NCBI RefSeq assembly: GCF_050306235.1 | Contig: NZ_JBLWFH010000003.1 | Location: 124,001 to 188,000 of the forward strand | Origin: Glaciecola sp947496235 | GTDB lineage: Bacteria; Pseudomonadota; Gammaproteobacteria; Enterobacterales; Alteromonadaceae | Direction of reading: 5' to 3' | Length of the DNA stretch: 64,000 bases | In this document: piece by piece, positions 54,284 through 63,991 of the stretch | Position numbering within the stretch: the stretch's first letter is position 1 | How the letters are laid out: each line of letters opens with the position of its first letter | Notes under the pieces: generated by a model | The model's input: the letters and a program-made list of their open reading frames with translations, nothing else | Databases searched by the model: none | What the model was told of the DNA's origin: nothing | Program-made: the position numbers and the translations under genes

Positions 54284-55108
54284 CTAAAAAAACTGATAAA
54301 CTAAAGAAACACTGGTCCTAGTGGTAAATTGATCGACATTATCACCGACATTTTCATCTACCGTCATTTCAAAACTGAATTTCATTGCCAATCGTTCAAA
54401 CACTTTAGCGGATAATGAAGAAATAGCTGTGGCTCTATTATTGGTATCGCTTATTTCAGCCGACAAGTTTTGTTTAAATCTTGCTTCATTTTCAAATTCA
54501 TAAACGAAGTTAGCAGTTCCTCGAACGATAGGGCCTTCTTCGTTCACATTGTCATCCTCTTGGCGATAGGTGGCGTATCCTGGACCTACACTATAGTTAA
54601 AACTACTTTTCTTTTCTTCCCAAAGTATGTGACGCCAACCCACTACCGCAGTGAACTGATCCCTTAGCTGTAAAAATTCATTATCATCATATTCGGCATA
54701 CAAGAATAATCGGTTTTTACCTTTGATAGGTTTATAGTCAAACTCCCCAGACACTTGCACTCGGCTAGTATCGCTGCTTACTCCAGACACGTCACCTGAT
54801 TGATTAAGTATCTGCAAATAATATTGAGAAATCCATTTTTCCATTTTATGACTGGAATCAAAAGCAAGCATAAATACGCTGGTGTCAGTATTCCCAGTGG
54901 TTTTTAAGAATCCAAACTCGCCATCTAATACTAACGCCTTTTCGCTTTCTTTTTGTTTTTTAGCTTCTAGTATCTTGAGCAGATTCCGCTTTTTTTGGTG
55001 GGCATTGCGAAAAAATTCGTAGGCTTTTTGCTGATAAGCAAGCGCAACTTCCTCTGCCATCGAGGGCCAAGAAATTAATAGTAATATGAGAAAACAGCTT
55101 TTTTTCAT
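54284..55108 (-). CDS. DUF481 outer-membrane-type protein, paralogue
   Basis: 274 residues. Signal peptide 1-18 (ending PSMA-EEV), then a basic helical stretch (YEFFRNAHQKKRNLLKILEA), then the barrel-like DUF481 domain beginning GEFGFLKTTGNTDTSVFMLA and ending VSLVYQFF. The same motif GxGYxxxxQ is present in both paralogues. Its ATG has no ribosome site but lies 2 bp after a strong hairpin. Function unknown. Confidence 0.85.
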   Translation of the reverse strand: MKKSCFLILLLISWPSMAEEVALAYQQKAYEFFRNAHQKKRNLLKILEAKKQKESEKALVLDGEFGFLKTTGNTDTSVFMLAFDSSHKMEKWISQYYLQILNQSGDVSGVSSDTSRVQVSGEFDYKPIKGKNRLFLYAEYDDNEFLQLRDQFTAVVGWRHILWEEKKSSFNYSVGPGYATYRQEDDNVNEEGPIVRGTANFVYEFENEARFKQNLSAEISDTNNRATAISSLSAKVFERLAMKFSFEMTVDENVGDNVDQFTTRTSVSLVYQFF

Positions 55109-55110
55109 TT

Positions 55111-55139
55111 GCGCGAATTCTAAATAGTTATATTCGCGC
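55111..55139 (-). promoter_or_regulatory. hairpin directly before the DUF481 start
   Basis: GCGCGAAT and ATTCGCGC form an 8-bp stem (13-nt loop) 2 nt upstream of the start codon on the minus strand, where a Shine-Dalgarno sequence would be. It could mask the start region, or end transcription from the HDOD gene. Confidence 0.5.
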
Positions 55140-55163
55140 TTATATATTTTGGTTTTATTAATC

Positions 55164-55985
55164 TTAATTTAGAGCTGACGCTATTTTTAGCGACTCGACA
55201 CGCGCGAATTCGGAAATGATATCATATTCATCATCCGTTAATCCAATAGTGTCGATGAGGATTTCTGGTGTACTTGACTGATGGATAAAGTCTGCACCAA
55301 GATTGTAATGGGCCATACCTGATGATGCGTATACAACTGCGCAGTCAAAGTTACCTAAGCTGTCTTCACTCAAAGAAAATTTCAATAAAGCCTCGTAAAT
55401 AGACTCCGGTATTTGCCAGTTTTTGAGAATCAATCCACTACAATGGGCAAACGTAAAGTTAAACACCGTCATTTGTGCTTCAAGAGGGGGATACTCGTCT
55501 AATAAATCCTTATATTTAAGATATTTTTCTGGCAAACGAGTAGCGCAGATGAGTTCACTTAAATTATGTAAGATACCAATCACAAAATATCTGTCGCTAC
55601 CTCGAATTTGACGCTGTTGCGCAATAGATTTGGCAATCAAACCGCCTAATACCGCTTTCTCCCAAAATTGGTTAAAATCTATTGCTTCACTAGCAAATGA
55701 TTTAAACGCTAGGTTGGCAGTTTCGGCCATGGAAATGTTATACGCAGCTTCACCACCGATCACACCAAGGGCTTTGGGCACTGTAGTAATTTGGTTTTGA
55801 AATCTGAACAAAGCACTGTTGGCCAATCTAAGTACTTTTGCGCTCAAAGATGGGTCGACCGACATGATTCGCGCTATATCATCAACTGACGCACGAGGAT
55901 CATCCAGCATGGTTCGCAACTTTGTACAGGTATCAGGCAAAGTAAACGACTTACTCGCAAACTTTACGATTGGCTCCAACGACAT
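55164..55985 (-). CDS. HDOD-domain protein
   Basis: Start ATG 55985 has AAGAG 7 nt upstream; an extension of 8 codons is unlikely. 273 residues. The HDOD domain, about 10-205, includes DIARIMSVDPSLSAKVLRLANSALF and VIGGEAAYNISMAETA; the hydrolytic residues of HD phosphodiesterases are replaced, as usual in this family. HDOD proteins act as signalling scaffolds, often with c-di-GMP proteins. Possibly an operon with the DUF481 gene downstream. Confidence 0.88.
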   Translation of the reverse strand: MSLEPIVKFASKSFTLPDTCTKLRTMLDDPRASVDDIARIMSVDPSLSAKVLRLANSALFRFQNQITTVPKALGVIGGEAAYNISMAETANLAFKSFASEAIDFNQFWEKAVLGGLIAKSIAQQRQIRGSDRYFVIGILHNLSELICATRLPEKYLKYKDLLDEYPPLEAQMTVFNFTFAHCSGLILKNWQIPESIYEALLKFSLSEDSLGNFDCAVVYASSGMAHYNLGADFIHQSSTPEILIDTIGLTDDEYDIISEFARVESLKIASALN

Positions 55986-56093
55986 GGTATTACTCTTATA
56001 ATTCAACACATCGTTATACTACTAAAAACAATTGCGCCATAGGTTGGTGAAATTTATACCAATACTTGGCAATTCATAACTAAAACGAGAGGT

Positions 56094-56372
56094 TTAGAAG
56101 AGATTTTGTTGGTTAAAGTGGGTACTTTGGGTCTCTTGTTTATTCTTTTTCGCCTGATACATTTTCTTTCTACGATTACAGGCATTGATAATTATTCGTT
56201 TCGTTTGATCGTCAACTTTGTGCCAGTGTTGGCGCTCTTCTCGACTACGGAAACACCCAATACAATAGCCTCTTGGACCAGATTCACATACCCCAATACA
56301 AGGACTGGGAATGTCAAAAAATTCAAGCTGCTGCATGTAATGTTGCGACCACCAATAAGAGTTAATGCTCAC
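56094..56372 (-). CDS. DUF1289-family small protein
   Basis: 92 residues from a GTG at 56372; Met13 (56336) is an equally possible start. The core PSPCIGVCESG with YCIGCFRSREERQHWHKV is the DUF1289 signature, four Cys that probably bind a metal. The tail is basic and Gln-rich. Function unknown. It stands between the HDOD and acyltransferase genes on the same strand. Confidence 0.82.
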   Translation of the reverse strand: MSINSYWWSQHYMQQLEFFDIPSPCIGVCESGPRGYCIGCFRSREERQHWHKVDDQTKRIIINACNRRKKMYQAKKNKQETQSTHFNQQNLF

Positions 56373-56443
56373 ATTATAATCAATCCGTAAATTTCTTCCC
56401 TCTGAGTATTTGTACAGTTGTTCAGTCTATTCAAGAATAACGC

Positions 56444-57583
56444 TTAAATTTTTAACCATTTATAGATTTTATGCGTCTGGAATTCGGTCAGTTTTGCCAT
56501 AGCGTAGGCGATTACTAAAATAGCTATAATCAAAGCGAAATATAACAACAGGCTAGTAAAACTGAAGGTCAGATAACCGTCACTATTAATCAACACTGCT
56601 CTTCCCAAACACAGAAGCGGTGTGTGAATTAAATACAAGGTATAAGAAAATCCCGCTAATTCATGAGAAATCTTTTTGTTGGTTGAAGAAGGGACTATAC
56701 GCTTATCACTGTTAATCAATGCGTAGCAAAATAGGGCAAAACTAACGCCGCAGACGACTCGCTCAACTAGTTTGGAGTCCATTTGCCCTGAGAGTCTGAC
56801 GAAAAGCAAAGCCGCAATGAAGACAATAAAACTTATACTCAACAGCCAAATATAATGTTTGTTATTAACAACAGAATAAGGCAAAAATAATAGCCCAACG
56901 CCTAACAACCAAATACTAAATAAAATCGAAATATCTAATCCAACAAAATAAAAAATGATAACTGCCGTCATCAATTGAATTAGCTTTATATGAGGAGCGC
57001 TTTTACATACCAAGGGTAAAAACAACAAAGGAAAAAGAACGTAATACCAAAATTCATTGGCTAAACTCCAAAGTGCGCCATTGGTTCCTAAGGTCGGAGT
57101 CAATATAGTTTGGGTAAAAAACAAATTTGATATAAAAATGCTGAAGGACAAGTTTTCTGGATTAATAGACCCATACAAAGTATTGGCATTGTATACGCCG
57201 TCAGAAGTCCAATATGTAAGCCCATACATGTCGATTAGGTAGGTTAAAATCAATGCAGGAATTAACACCAACCACAGCCTAACTAAACGTCTGGACAAGT
57301 AATTTTTAAAACTAAACCCCTGACGGTTTACTTGATTGATAATAGAGCGACCAATAAACAAACCGCTGAGTACAAAAAATACCATAACAGCAGGCGAACT
57401 GTAGCCACTGAATAAAACGCGAAATATCTTTTCAGCAATAGAAGGGTTAACAACTTCAGCATAAGGGCCGAAAATTCGGCCAACGGCGTGTCCACATACC
57501 ACAGCAAGAGCAGCAAAAAATCGAATGTAATCTAGTGATACTGATGTCAAACCATCAGGCTGTAGCTTTGCAATCTTCAACAT
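56444..57583 (-). CDS. acyltransferase 3 family membrane protein
   Basis: 379 residues with about 10 membrane helices. The conserved His is in VVCGHAVGRIFG, followed later by RRLVRLWLVLIPALIL, the usual features of the acyltransferase 3 (OafB/NolL-like) family. It adds acyl groups to sugars of surface polysaccharides or lipids. The substrate cannot be read. No polysaccharide genes lie nearby. Confidence 0.88.
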   Translation of the reverse strand: MLKIAKLQPDGLTSVSLDYIRFFAALAVVCGHAVGRIFGPYAEVVNPSIAEKIFRVLFSGYSSPAVMVFFVLSGLFIGRSIINQVNRQGFSFKNYLSRRLVRLWLVLIPALILTYLIDMYGLTYWTSDGVYNANTLYGSINPENLSFSIFISNLFFTQTILTPTLGTNGALWSLANEFWYYVLFPLLFLPLVCKSAPHIKLIQLMTAVIIFYFVGLDISILFSIWLLGVGLLFLPYSVVNNKHYIWLLSISFIVFIAALLFVRLSGQMDSKLVERVVCGVSFALFCYALINSDKRIVPSSTNKKISHELAGFSYTLYLIHTPLLCLGRAVLINSDGYLTFSFTSLLLYFALIIAILVIAYAMAKLTEFQTHKIYKWLKI

Positions 57584-57758
57584 ATAAGTATCAGACGTCC
57601 ATGTGATGCATATACAAGTTTATTGTTAAAAACTCTACATATATCACGTTGCTATAAGATTATTCAATACACTAATTTATTTGGATTTGAAGAATATCCT
57701 TGTTAAGCGTTATTAGCATGTGGTTAAGTTTGATTTAATTTACTGATTTCATAGCATA

Positions 57759-57782
57759 AAAAAAGCGCCTTAAAGGCGCTTT
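57759..57782. terminator. intrinsic terminator of the pdh operon
   Basis: AAAGCGCCT/AGGCGCTTT stem with TAA loop. On the minus strand it is followed by seven T residues, 20 bp after the lpdA stop. Confidence 0.9.
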
Positions 57783-57802
57783 TCACTAAAACAGAAACTC
57801 AG

Positions 57803-59224
57803 TTACTTTTTCTTCGCTTTTGGATTTGGCAAATCAGTAATACTTCCTTCGAAGATTTCTGATGCTAAACCAATAGACTCATTTAGTGTTGGGTGAGCAT
57901 GAATAGTTAATGCTACATCTTCTGCATCTGCGCCCATTTCGATGGCTAATCCAATTTCACCTAGCATTTCACCAGCGTTAGTTCCAACCATGGCACCACC
58001 AATAACACGACCTGTGTCTTTTTCAAATATCATCTTAGTCATGCCGTCAGTTGCATCAGAAGCAATTGCTCGACCTGAAGCTGCCCAAGGGAAGCTTGCA
58101 GTTTCGTAGCTGATACCTTGCTCTTTAGCTTCTTTTTCGGTTAAACCAACCCATGCAACTTCTGGCTCAGTGTAAGCCACTGAAGGAATACATTTAGGGT
58201 CAAAGTAATGCTTCTTACCCGCGATAACTTCAGCGGCAACATGACCTTCATGTACAGCTTTGTGAGCAAGCATTGGTTGACCGACTAAGTCACCGATAGC
58301 AAAGATGTTATCAACGTTAGTGCGCATTTGTTTATCAACTTTGATAAAACCTCTTTCGTCGACGTTTACGCCAGCTTTATCAGCATCGACAAGACCACCG
58401 TTTGGTCTACGACCAACTGCAACTAGTACTTTGTCATAACGTACCGGTTCTTTAGGCGCCTGTTTACCTTCAAAAGTTACATACAAACCATCATCTTTAG
58501 CTTCAACTGCTGTCACTTTTGTTTCTAACATGGTGTTGAACTTATCTTTGATGGTTTTCATGTAAATCTTGATGATGTCTTTATCAGCTGCAGGGATTAA
58601 CTGATCTAAGAATTCCACCACGTCAATCTGTGAACCAAGGGCATGATAAACCGTACCCATTTCTAATCCGATAATACCACCACCAAGCACTAGCATTTTC
58701 TCTGGAACGTCTTTCATTTCCAATGCACCGGTTGAGTCAATTACTCGCTCGTCATCATGAGGAATGAAAGGCAATGCTACAGGCTCAGAACCAGCGGCAA
58801 TAATTGCTGTTTCAAAAGAAATAGTGGTTTTACCGTCACTTCCTTCCACTTCAAGGGTATTTTTACCGGTGAATTTTCCGTAGCCTTGTACGTGCTTAAC
58901 TTTACGCATTTTTGACATGCCCGCTAAGCCTTTAGTCAATTGACCCACTACGCCGTCTTTGTAACCACGAATTTTATCAAGGTCGAATGTTGGCTCACCA
59001 AAGGTTACACCATGATTAGATAGGTGCTTAGCTTCTTGAATGACTTTCGCCACGTGCAATAGCGCTTTCGATGGAATACAACCAACATTCAAACAAACGC
59101 CACCTAGGGTTTCACGGGCATCCACTAATACGGTTTCAATACCTAAATCAGCTGCCCTAAATGCTGCAGAATATCCACCAGGACCAGCACCAAGAACCAC
59201 TAACTGTGTTTTTATTTCGCTCAT
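57803..59224 (-). CDS. lpdA: dihydrolipoyl dehydrogenase (E3)
   Basis: 473 residues (E. coli 474). FAD motif LGAGPGGYSAAFRAAD; the redox disulphide is Cys44/Cys49 in GGVCLNVGCIPSK; the NAD motif is GGGIIGLEMGTVYHALG; the C-terminal active His/Glu pair is in HAHPTLNES. It reoxidises lipoyl groups of pyruvate dehydrogenase, and also serves 2-oxoglutarate dehydrogenase and the glycine cleavage H protein encoded at 38 kb. Third gene of aceE-aceF-lpdA, 103 bp after aceF with a hairpin between. Confidence 0.98.
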   Translation of the reverse strand: MSEIKTQLVVLGAGPGGYSAAFRAADLGIETVLVDARETLGGVCLNVGCIPSKALLHVAKVIQEAKHLSNHGVTFGEPTFDLDKIRGYKDGVVGQLTKGLAGMSKMRKVKHVQGYGKFTGKNTLEVEGSDGKTTISFETAIIAAGSEPVALPFIPHDDERVIDSTGALEMKDVPEKMLVLGGGIIGLEMGTVYHALGSQIDVVEFLDQLIPAADKDIIKIYMKTIKDKFNTMLETKVTAVEAKDDGLYVTFEGKQAPKEPVRYDKVLVAVGRRPNGGLVDADKAGVNVDERGFIKVDKQMRTNVDNIFAIGDLVGQPMLAHKAVHEGHVAAEVIAGKKHYFDPKCIPSVAYTEPEVAWVGLTEKEAKEQGISYETASFPWAASGRAIASDATDGMTKMIFEKDTGRVIGGAMVGTNAGEMLGEIGLAIEMGADAEDVALTIHAHPTLNESIGLASEIFEGSITDLPNPKAKKK

Positions 59225-59252
59225 TATGACCTCAAATTACCTTTTTAAAGTA

Positions 59253-59283
59253 AACATTTGCCGCTTATTGTACGGCAAATGTT
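59253..59283 (-). other. intercistronic hairpin between aceF and lpdA
   Basis: AACATTTGCCG pairs perfectly (11 bp) with CGGCAAATGTT across 9 nt. On the minus strand it is followed by TTTACTTT. It could attenuate or stabilise the aceEF part of the transcript, as in the E. coli pdh operon, where lpd also has its own promoter. Confidence 0.6.
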
Positions 59284-59327
59284 GATTTGTTTTAACCTAT
59301 TAACTTCATAAATGAAGGATAAGTCTT

Positions 59328-61307
59328 TTACAAAATAATACGTCTAATATCTGACAGCACTTCACTTAAATGCACAGCGAATCGAGCTGCTAGTGCACCG
59401 TCTATCACTCTGTGATCGTACGACAATGATAGAGGTAACATTAGACGAGGCTGGAATTCTTTTCCATCCCACTTTGGTTTTATTTCACTCTTAGATACAC
59501 CTAATATGGCGACATCTGGGGCATTTACAATAGGCGTAAATGCAGTTCCACCAATACCACCAAGGCTTGAAATAGTGAAACAACTCCCTTGCATATCTTG
59601 AGATTTCAATTTGCCGTCTCTAGCTTTAACGCTGACTTCCATTAGTTCTTTTGAAATTTCCATTACGCCTTTTTTGTCCACATCACGAATGACAGGAACA
59701 ACAAGGCCTCCAGGAGTATCTACCGCAATACCAATATGATAATACTTCTTCTGAATCAGAGTTTCGCCAGACTCAGATAAGCTGGTATTAAAGGTCGGGT
59801 AAGCTTTTAACGCATCCGCAACCGCTTTCATCATGAACACTAATGGCGTAATTTTAACGCCCAATTTGCGTTTTTCCGCAATTTGATTCTGTTGCTTACG
59901 GAAATCTTCTAAATCCGTAATGTCGGCCTCTTCAAACTGGGTTACATGAGGAATGGTTACCCAATTGCGATGTAAGTTTGGTCCAGACAGTTTTTGAATA
60001 CGAGTTAACGGCTTCTCTTCTATCTCACCGAACTTGCTGAAATCCACCTTAGGTGGCGGAATAACCTGTAAACCGCCTTCCCCACTACCAATGCTCGCAC
60101 CCGCAGTTGCTTTAGGACGAGAAAGCTCATATTTCACATAAGACTGTACGTCTTCTTTTTGAATACGACCTTTACGACCTGAACCTGTCACTTGTGACAA
60201 ATCAACACCAAACTCTCTGGCTAAACGACGCACTGAAGGTGAAGCATGTACTTTTCCTGTTTTGCTCTTCTCGCCCGCAGATGGATGATGTGGAACAGGC
60301 GCAGAACGCTGTGGTGCTGATTGTTGCTTAGGTGCACTTTGTTCAGCTTTTGGCGCAGGCTTACTTTCTGTAGCTGGCGCTTTTTTAGGTGCAGATCCTG
60401 CTACTTCAAGGGTTAATACCAATGAACCTTCAGAAACTTTGTCCCCTACTTTTACGCTAATAGAAACAACTTTACCTTTTTCAGGTGCAGGAACATCCAT
60501 GGTTGCCTTGTCAGTTTCAAGAGTAATCAAACCATCTTCTTCGTTGATTTCATCACCTTCGCTAACAAGCACATCAATAACGTCAACTTCTCCAGCGTCA
60601 CCAATATCAGGGACTTTTACTTCAATGACTTTGCTTTCAGAAGATGCTTCTTCCTCTGCTGGAGCTGATTCTGTCGAATCAGGCGCTGATTCCGTTTGTG
60701 TATCAGAAGCACCACCAGAGGTTTCTAGAATTAACACCAAAGAACCTTCAGACACTTTATCTCCAGTTGACACTTTCAACTCGACAACTTTACCTGCTTG
60801 TGGAGCCGGAACATCCATAGTGGCTTTGTCGGTTTCTAAGGTAATAAGACCGTCTTCTTCGGCTATCGTATCACCCACACTGACCAGTACATCGATAACA
60901 TCAACCTCAGCGGCATCGCCAATGTCTGGTACTTTCACTTCAATAGTGCTTGAGCCTGATTGACTGCTTGATTCTGTTTTTGCTGGCGCACTGTCTTCCT
61001 TAGGTGCAGCTTCAGCTGCTGGTGTTTCCGCTTTGGGAGCTTCTTCTGCAGATGATTCTTCGCCACCTGCACCCACTTCAGCTTTACCAATCACGTCACC
61101 ATTTTTGATTTTGTCACCAACAGCAACTGTCAATTCTTTAATGGTGCCAGAAAATGGGATAGGAATATCCATACTGGCCTTATCGCTTTCAACCGTTAGA
61201 ATCGAATCTTCTTCATTCAACTGGTCACCTACAGCGACCAGTATCTCAATAACTTCAACTTCGTCCTCGCCCACGTCAGGCACTAGGATATCTTTAAGAT
61301 CTGCCAT
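59328..61307 (-). CDS. aceF: pyruvate dehydrogenase E2, dihydrolipoyl acetyltransferase
   Basis: 659 residues (E. coli 630). Three lipoyl domains with lipoyl lysines at Lys43 (ESDKASMD), Lys161 and Lys267 (ETDKATMD), separated by Ala/Pro/Glu-rich linkers. A peripheral-subunit-binding domain spans about 354-391 (SPSVRRLAREFGVDLSQVTG). The catalytic core ends in YDHRVIDGALAARF, with His632 the catalytic residue. It transfers acetyl groups to CoA. Domains 2 and 3 are nearly identical, giving an internal DNA repeat near 60.4-60.9 kb. Starts 11 bp after aceE. Confidence 0.98.
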   Translation of the reverse strand: MADLKDILVPDVGEDEVEVIEILVAVGDQLNEEDSILTVESDKASMDIPIPFSGTIKELTVAVGDKIKNGDVIGKAEVGAGGEESSAEEAPKAETPAAEAAPKEDSAPAKTESSSQSGSSTIEVKVPDIGDAAEVDVIDVLVSVGDTIAEEDGLITLETDKATMDVPAPQAGKVVELKVSTGDKVSEGSLVLILETSGGASDTQTESAPDSTESAPAEEEASSESKVIEVKVPDIGDAGEVDVIDVLVSEGDEINEEDGLITLETDKATMDVPAPEKGKVVSISVKVGDKVSEGSLVLTLEVAGSAPKKAPATESKPAPKAEQSAPKQQSAPQRSAPVPHHPSAGEKSKTGKVHASPSVRRLAREFGVDLSQVTGSGRKGRIQKEDVQSYVKYELSRPKATAGASIGSGEGGLQVIPPPKVDFSKFGEIEEKPLTRIQKLSGPNLHRNWVTIPHVTQFEEADITDLEDFRKQQNQIAEKRKLGVKITPLVFMMKAVADALKAYPTFNTSLSESGETLIQKKYYHIGIAVDTPGGLVVPVIRDVDKKGVMEISKELMEVSVKARDGKLKSQDMQGSCFTISSLGGIGGTAFTPIVNAPDVAILGVSKSEIKPKWDGKEFQPRLMLPLSLSYDHRVIDGALAARFAVHLSEVLSDIRRIIL

Positions 61308-61318
61308 AGCTTATCTCC

Positions 61319-63991
61319 TTATGCGTTTAACGGGTTGACTTTGTTAGGATCGATGTCTAAGGCTTTATGCGCTTTCAACAAATCTTTCTTATCCAAATCA
61401 CCTGCCCGATAAAGCTCATATAAAGCAGCATAAGCAATGCTTTTTGCATCAACTTCAAAGTGACGACGTAAGTTTTCGCGACTATCTGAACGACCGAAAC
61501 CGTCAGTACCTAAAACTCTGTATTGTCCAGGAACATAATTTCTAACCTGATCCGCATAGTTTTTGATGTAGTCAGTTGCTGCAACCGTTGGCCCTTCAAA
61601 CCCATCACTAAGCACTTCAGTGATCCAAGGTGTTTTTTCCTTGGCTTCTGGGTTTCGCATGTTGTAGCGATCACAATCTAAAGCTTCACGAGTTAACTCA
61701 TTGAATGAGGTTACACTATACACTTCAACGCCAACGCCATATTCATCGTGCAACAATTCGGCAGCTTCTCTGACTTGAATAAGAATGGTACCACAACCTA
61801 GTAGTTTTACTTTTTTCTTATTGCGCGCATTGCCAAGCGTATCGAGTTTATAGATACCTTTTAAGATCCCTTCTTCAGCGCCTTTGGGCATTTCAGGTTG
61901 AATGTAGTTTTCGTTCATTACCGTGAGGTAATAGAACACATTTTCCTGATTATCCATCATACGATGAACACCATCTTGCACGATTACCGCTACTTCATAA
62001 CCATAAGTAGGATCGTAACTGATACAGTTTGGAATCAAGGCAGCTTGAGTATGACTGTGACCATCTTGGTGTTGCAAACCTTCACCGTTTAGGGTTGTTC
62101 GACCTGCAGTACCACCAACCAAGAAACCTCTTGCTTGTGAATCACCAGCAGCCCACGCCATATCACCCACACGTTGGAAACCAAACATAGAGTAGTAAAT
62201 ATAAACAGGGATCATTGGGAAGTTATTGGTTGAATAAGACGTCGCGGCAGCTAACCAAGACGACATAGCACCTAACTCATTGATACCTTCTTGCAATACC
62301 TGCCCTTTTTTATCTTCGCGATAATAAGCCACTTGGTCTTTATCTTGCGGAATGTACTTTTGACCTTCGTTAGAATAAATACCCACTTGTCTAAATAGAC
62401 CTTCCATACCAAAAGTACGAGCTTCATCAGGAATAATAGGTACAACGCGCTTACCAATTTGTTTGTCTTTTAACAACACGGTTAATACGCGCACAAACGC
62501 CATTGTGGTTGAAATTTCACGCTCGCCAGAACCTTTAGTGATGGCTTCAAATGCTTTCAGCGGTGGTGCAGGTAATTCTTCAGAAGATTTAGGTCTTCTG
62601 ACTGGCATATAACCATTTAAGGCTTCTCTGCGCTCACGAAGATATTTCATTTCTGCAGAATCATCTTCTAGCTTGTAATACTCTAAGTTTTCGCAAGCTT
62701 GGTCTGATAATGGGATATTGAATCTATCTCTGTATTGCTTAATTGAATCCAGATCCATTTTCTTCACTTGGTGGGCAATGTTTTTACCTTCACCAGCAGA
62801 TCCCATACCGTAACCTTTAACTGTTTTGGCTAAGATTACTTGTGGGCGACCTTGAGTTTCAGTTGCGCGCTTATAAGCTGCGTAAACTTTCACCGGATCA
62901 TGTCCACCACGATTTAAGCGCCAAATGTCTTCATCAGACATATTTGCAACCATGTCCTTCAACTCGGGATATTTACCGAAGAATTTTTCGCGAGTATAAG
63001 CACCGCCTTTTTCTTTACAGTTTTGATATTCACCGTCTACAGTTTCATTCATTAGCTGCAATAATTTACCTGTGTTGTCACGGGCCAATAGTGGATCCCA
63101 GTAACGCCCCCAGATAACTTTAATTACTTCCCATCCTGCACCGCGGAAAGTACCTTCAAGTTCTTGAATAATTTTACCGTTACCGCGAACAGGTCCATCA
63201 AGACGTTGCAAGTTACAGTTAATGACAAAGGTCAAGTTATCTAATTTTTCACGGGACGCTAAGCCGATAGCACCTAAACTTTCCGGCTCGTCACACTCGC
63301 CGTCGCCCAAGAAACACCAAACTCGTTGCTCCGAACAGTCTTTTAATCCACGGTTAGTCAAATACTTAAGAAAACGCGCGAGGTAGATGGCTTGCATTGG
63401 ACCTAGGCCCATGGAAACCGTTGGAAATTGCCAGAAATCAGGCATCAATTTAGGGTGAGGGTATGAAGACAAACCTTTTCCATCAACTTCTTGACGGAAC
63501 ATATCTAGTTGTTCTTCTGTTAAACGACCTTCAACATATGCGCGAGAGTAAATACCAGGGGATACGTGACCTTGAATAAATAAATAATCACCACCGTTAT
63601 CTTCGGTAGGGGCTTTGAAAAAGTGATTAAAACCAACATCGTATAACATGGCTGATGAGGCAAAACTTGAAATGTGGCCGCCTAGTTCAAGGTCTTTTTT
63701 AGACCCTCTAAGAACCATCATTAACGCGTTCCATCGAATAGCATTACGAATTTTAGTTTCAATGGTCTGGTCGCCCGGCATATTGGGTTCTTGACCAGCA
63801 GGTATAGTATTTATGTAAGCGGTGGTCGCATCATAAGGTAAATGCGCTCCATTCAAACGCGCTTTCTCAATTAATGACTCAAGAAGATAATGAGCTCGAT
63901 CCACGCCCTCTTCTTCTAACACTGCTTCTAATGCATCTAACCATTCCTGTGTTTCAATTGGATCCACATCAGGTTGCTTCATTTCAGCCAT
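61319..63991 (-). CDS. aceE: pyruvate dehydrogenase E1 component
   Basis: 890 residues (E. coli 887), homodimeric type. It decarboxylates pyruvate with thiamine diphosphate. The TPP motif is GDGECDEPES, followed 22-30 residues later by NCNLQRLDGPVRGN. SAHGT-like and HSHTQ-rich regions (LQHQDGHSHTQAAL) match the family. First gene of the operon; the promoter and any pdhR lie beyond the right edge, only 9 bp from the start. Confidence 0.98.
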   Translation of the reverse strand: MAEMKQPDVDPIETQEWLDALEAVLEEEGVDRAHYLLESLIEKARLNGAHLPYDATTAYINTIPAGQEPNMPGDQTIETKIRNAIRWNALMMVLRGSKKDLELGGHISSFASSAMLYDVGFNHFFKAPTEDNGGDYLFIQGHVSPGIYSRAYVEGRLTEEQLDMFRQEVDGKGLSSYPHPKLMPDFWQFPTVSMGLGPMQAIYLARFLKYLTNRGLKDCSEQRVWCFLGDGECDEPESLGAIGLASREKLDNLTFVINCNLQRLDGPVRGNGKIIQELEGTFRGAGWEVIKVIWGRYWDPLLARDNTGKLLQLMNETVDGEYQNCKEKGGAYTREKFFGKYPELKDMVANMSDEDIWRLNRGGHDPVKVYAAYKRATETQGRPQVILAKTVKGYGMGSAGEGKNIAHQVKKMDLDSIKQYRDRFNIPLSDQACENLEYYKLEDDSAEMKYLRERREALNGYMPVRRPKSSEELPAPPLKAFEAITKGSGEREISTTMAFVRVLTVLLKDKQIGKRVVPIIPDEARTFGMEGLFRQVGIYSNEGQKYIPQDKDQVAYYREDKKGQVLQEGINELGAMSSWLAAATSYSTNNFPMIPVYIYYSMFGFQRVGDMAWAAGDSQARGFLVGGTAGRTTLNGEGLQHQDGHSHTQAALIPNCISYDPTYGYEVAVIVQDGVHRMMDNQENVFYYLTVMNENYIQPEMPKGAEEGILKGIYKLDTLGNARNKKKVKLLGCGTILIQVREAAELLHDEYGVGVEVYSVTSFNELTREALDCDRYNMRNPEAKEKTPWITEVLSDGFEGPTVAATDYIKNYADQVRNYVPGQYRVLGTDGFGRSDSRENLRRHFEVDAKSIAYAALYELYRAGDLDKKDLLKAHKALDIDPNKVNPLNA

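Noticed and set aside
57590..57610. MetJ box upstream of the acyltransferase gene
   Set aside because: Only one AGACGTCC half-site is present; MetJ needs at least two adjacent boxes.
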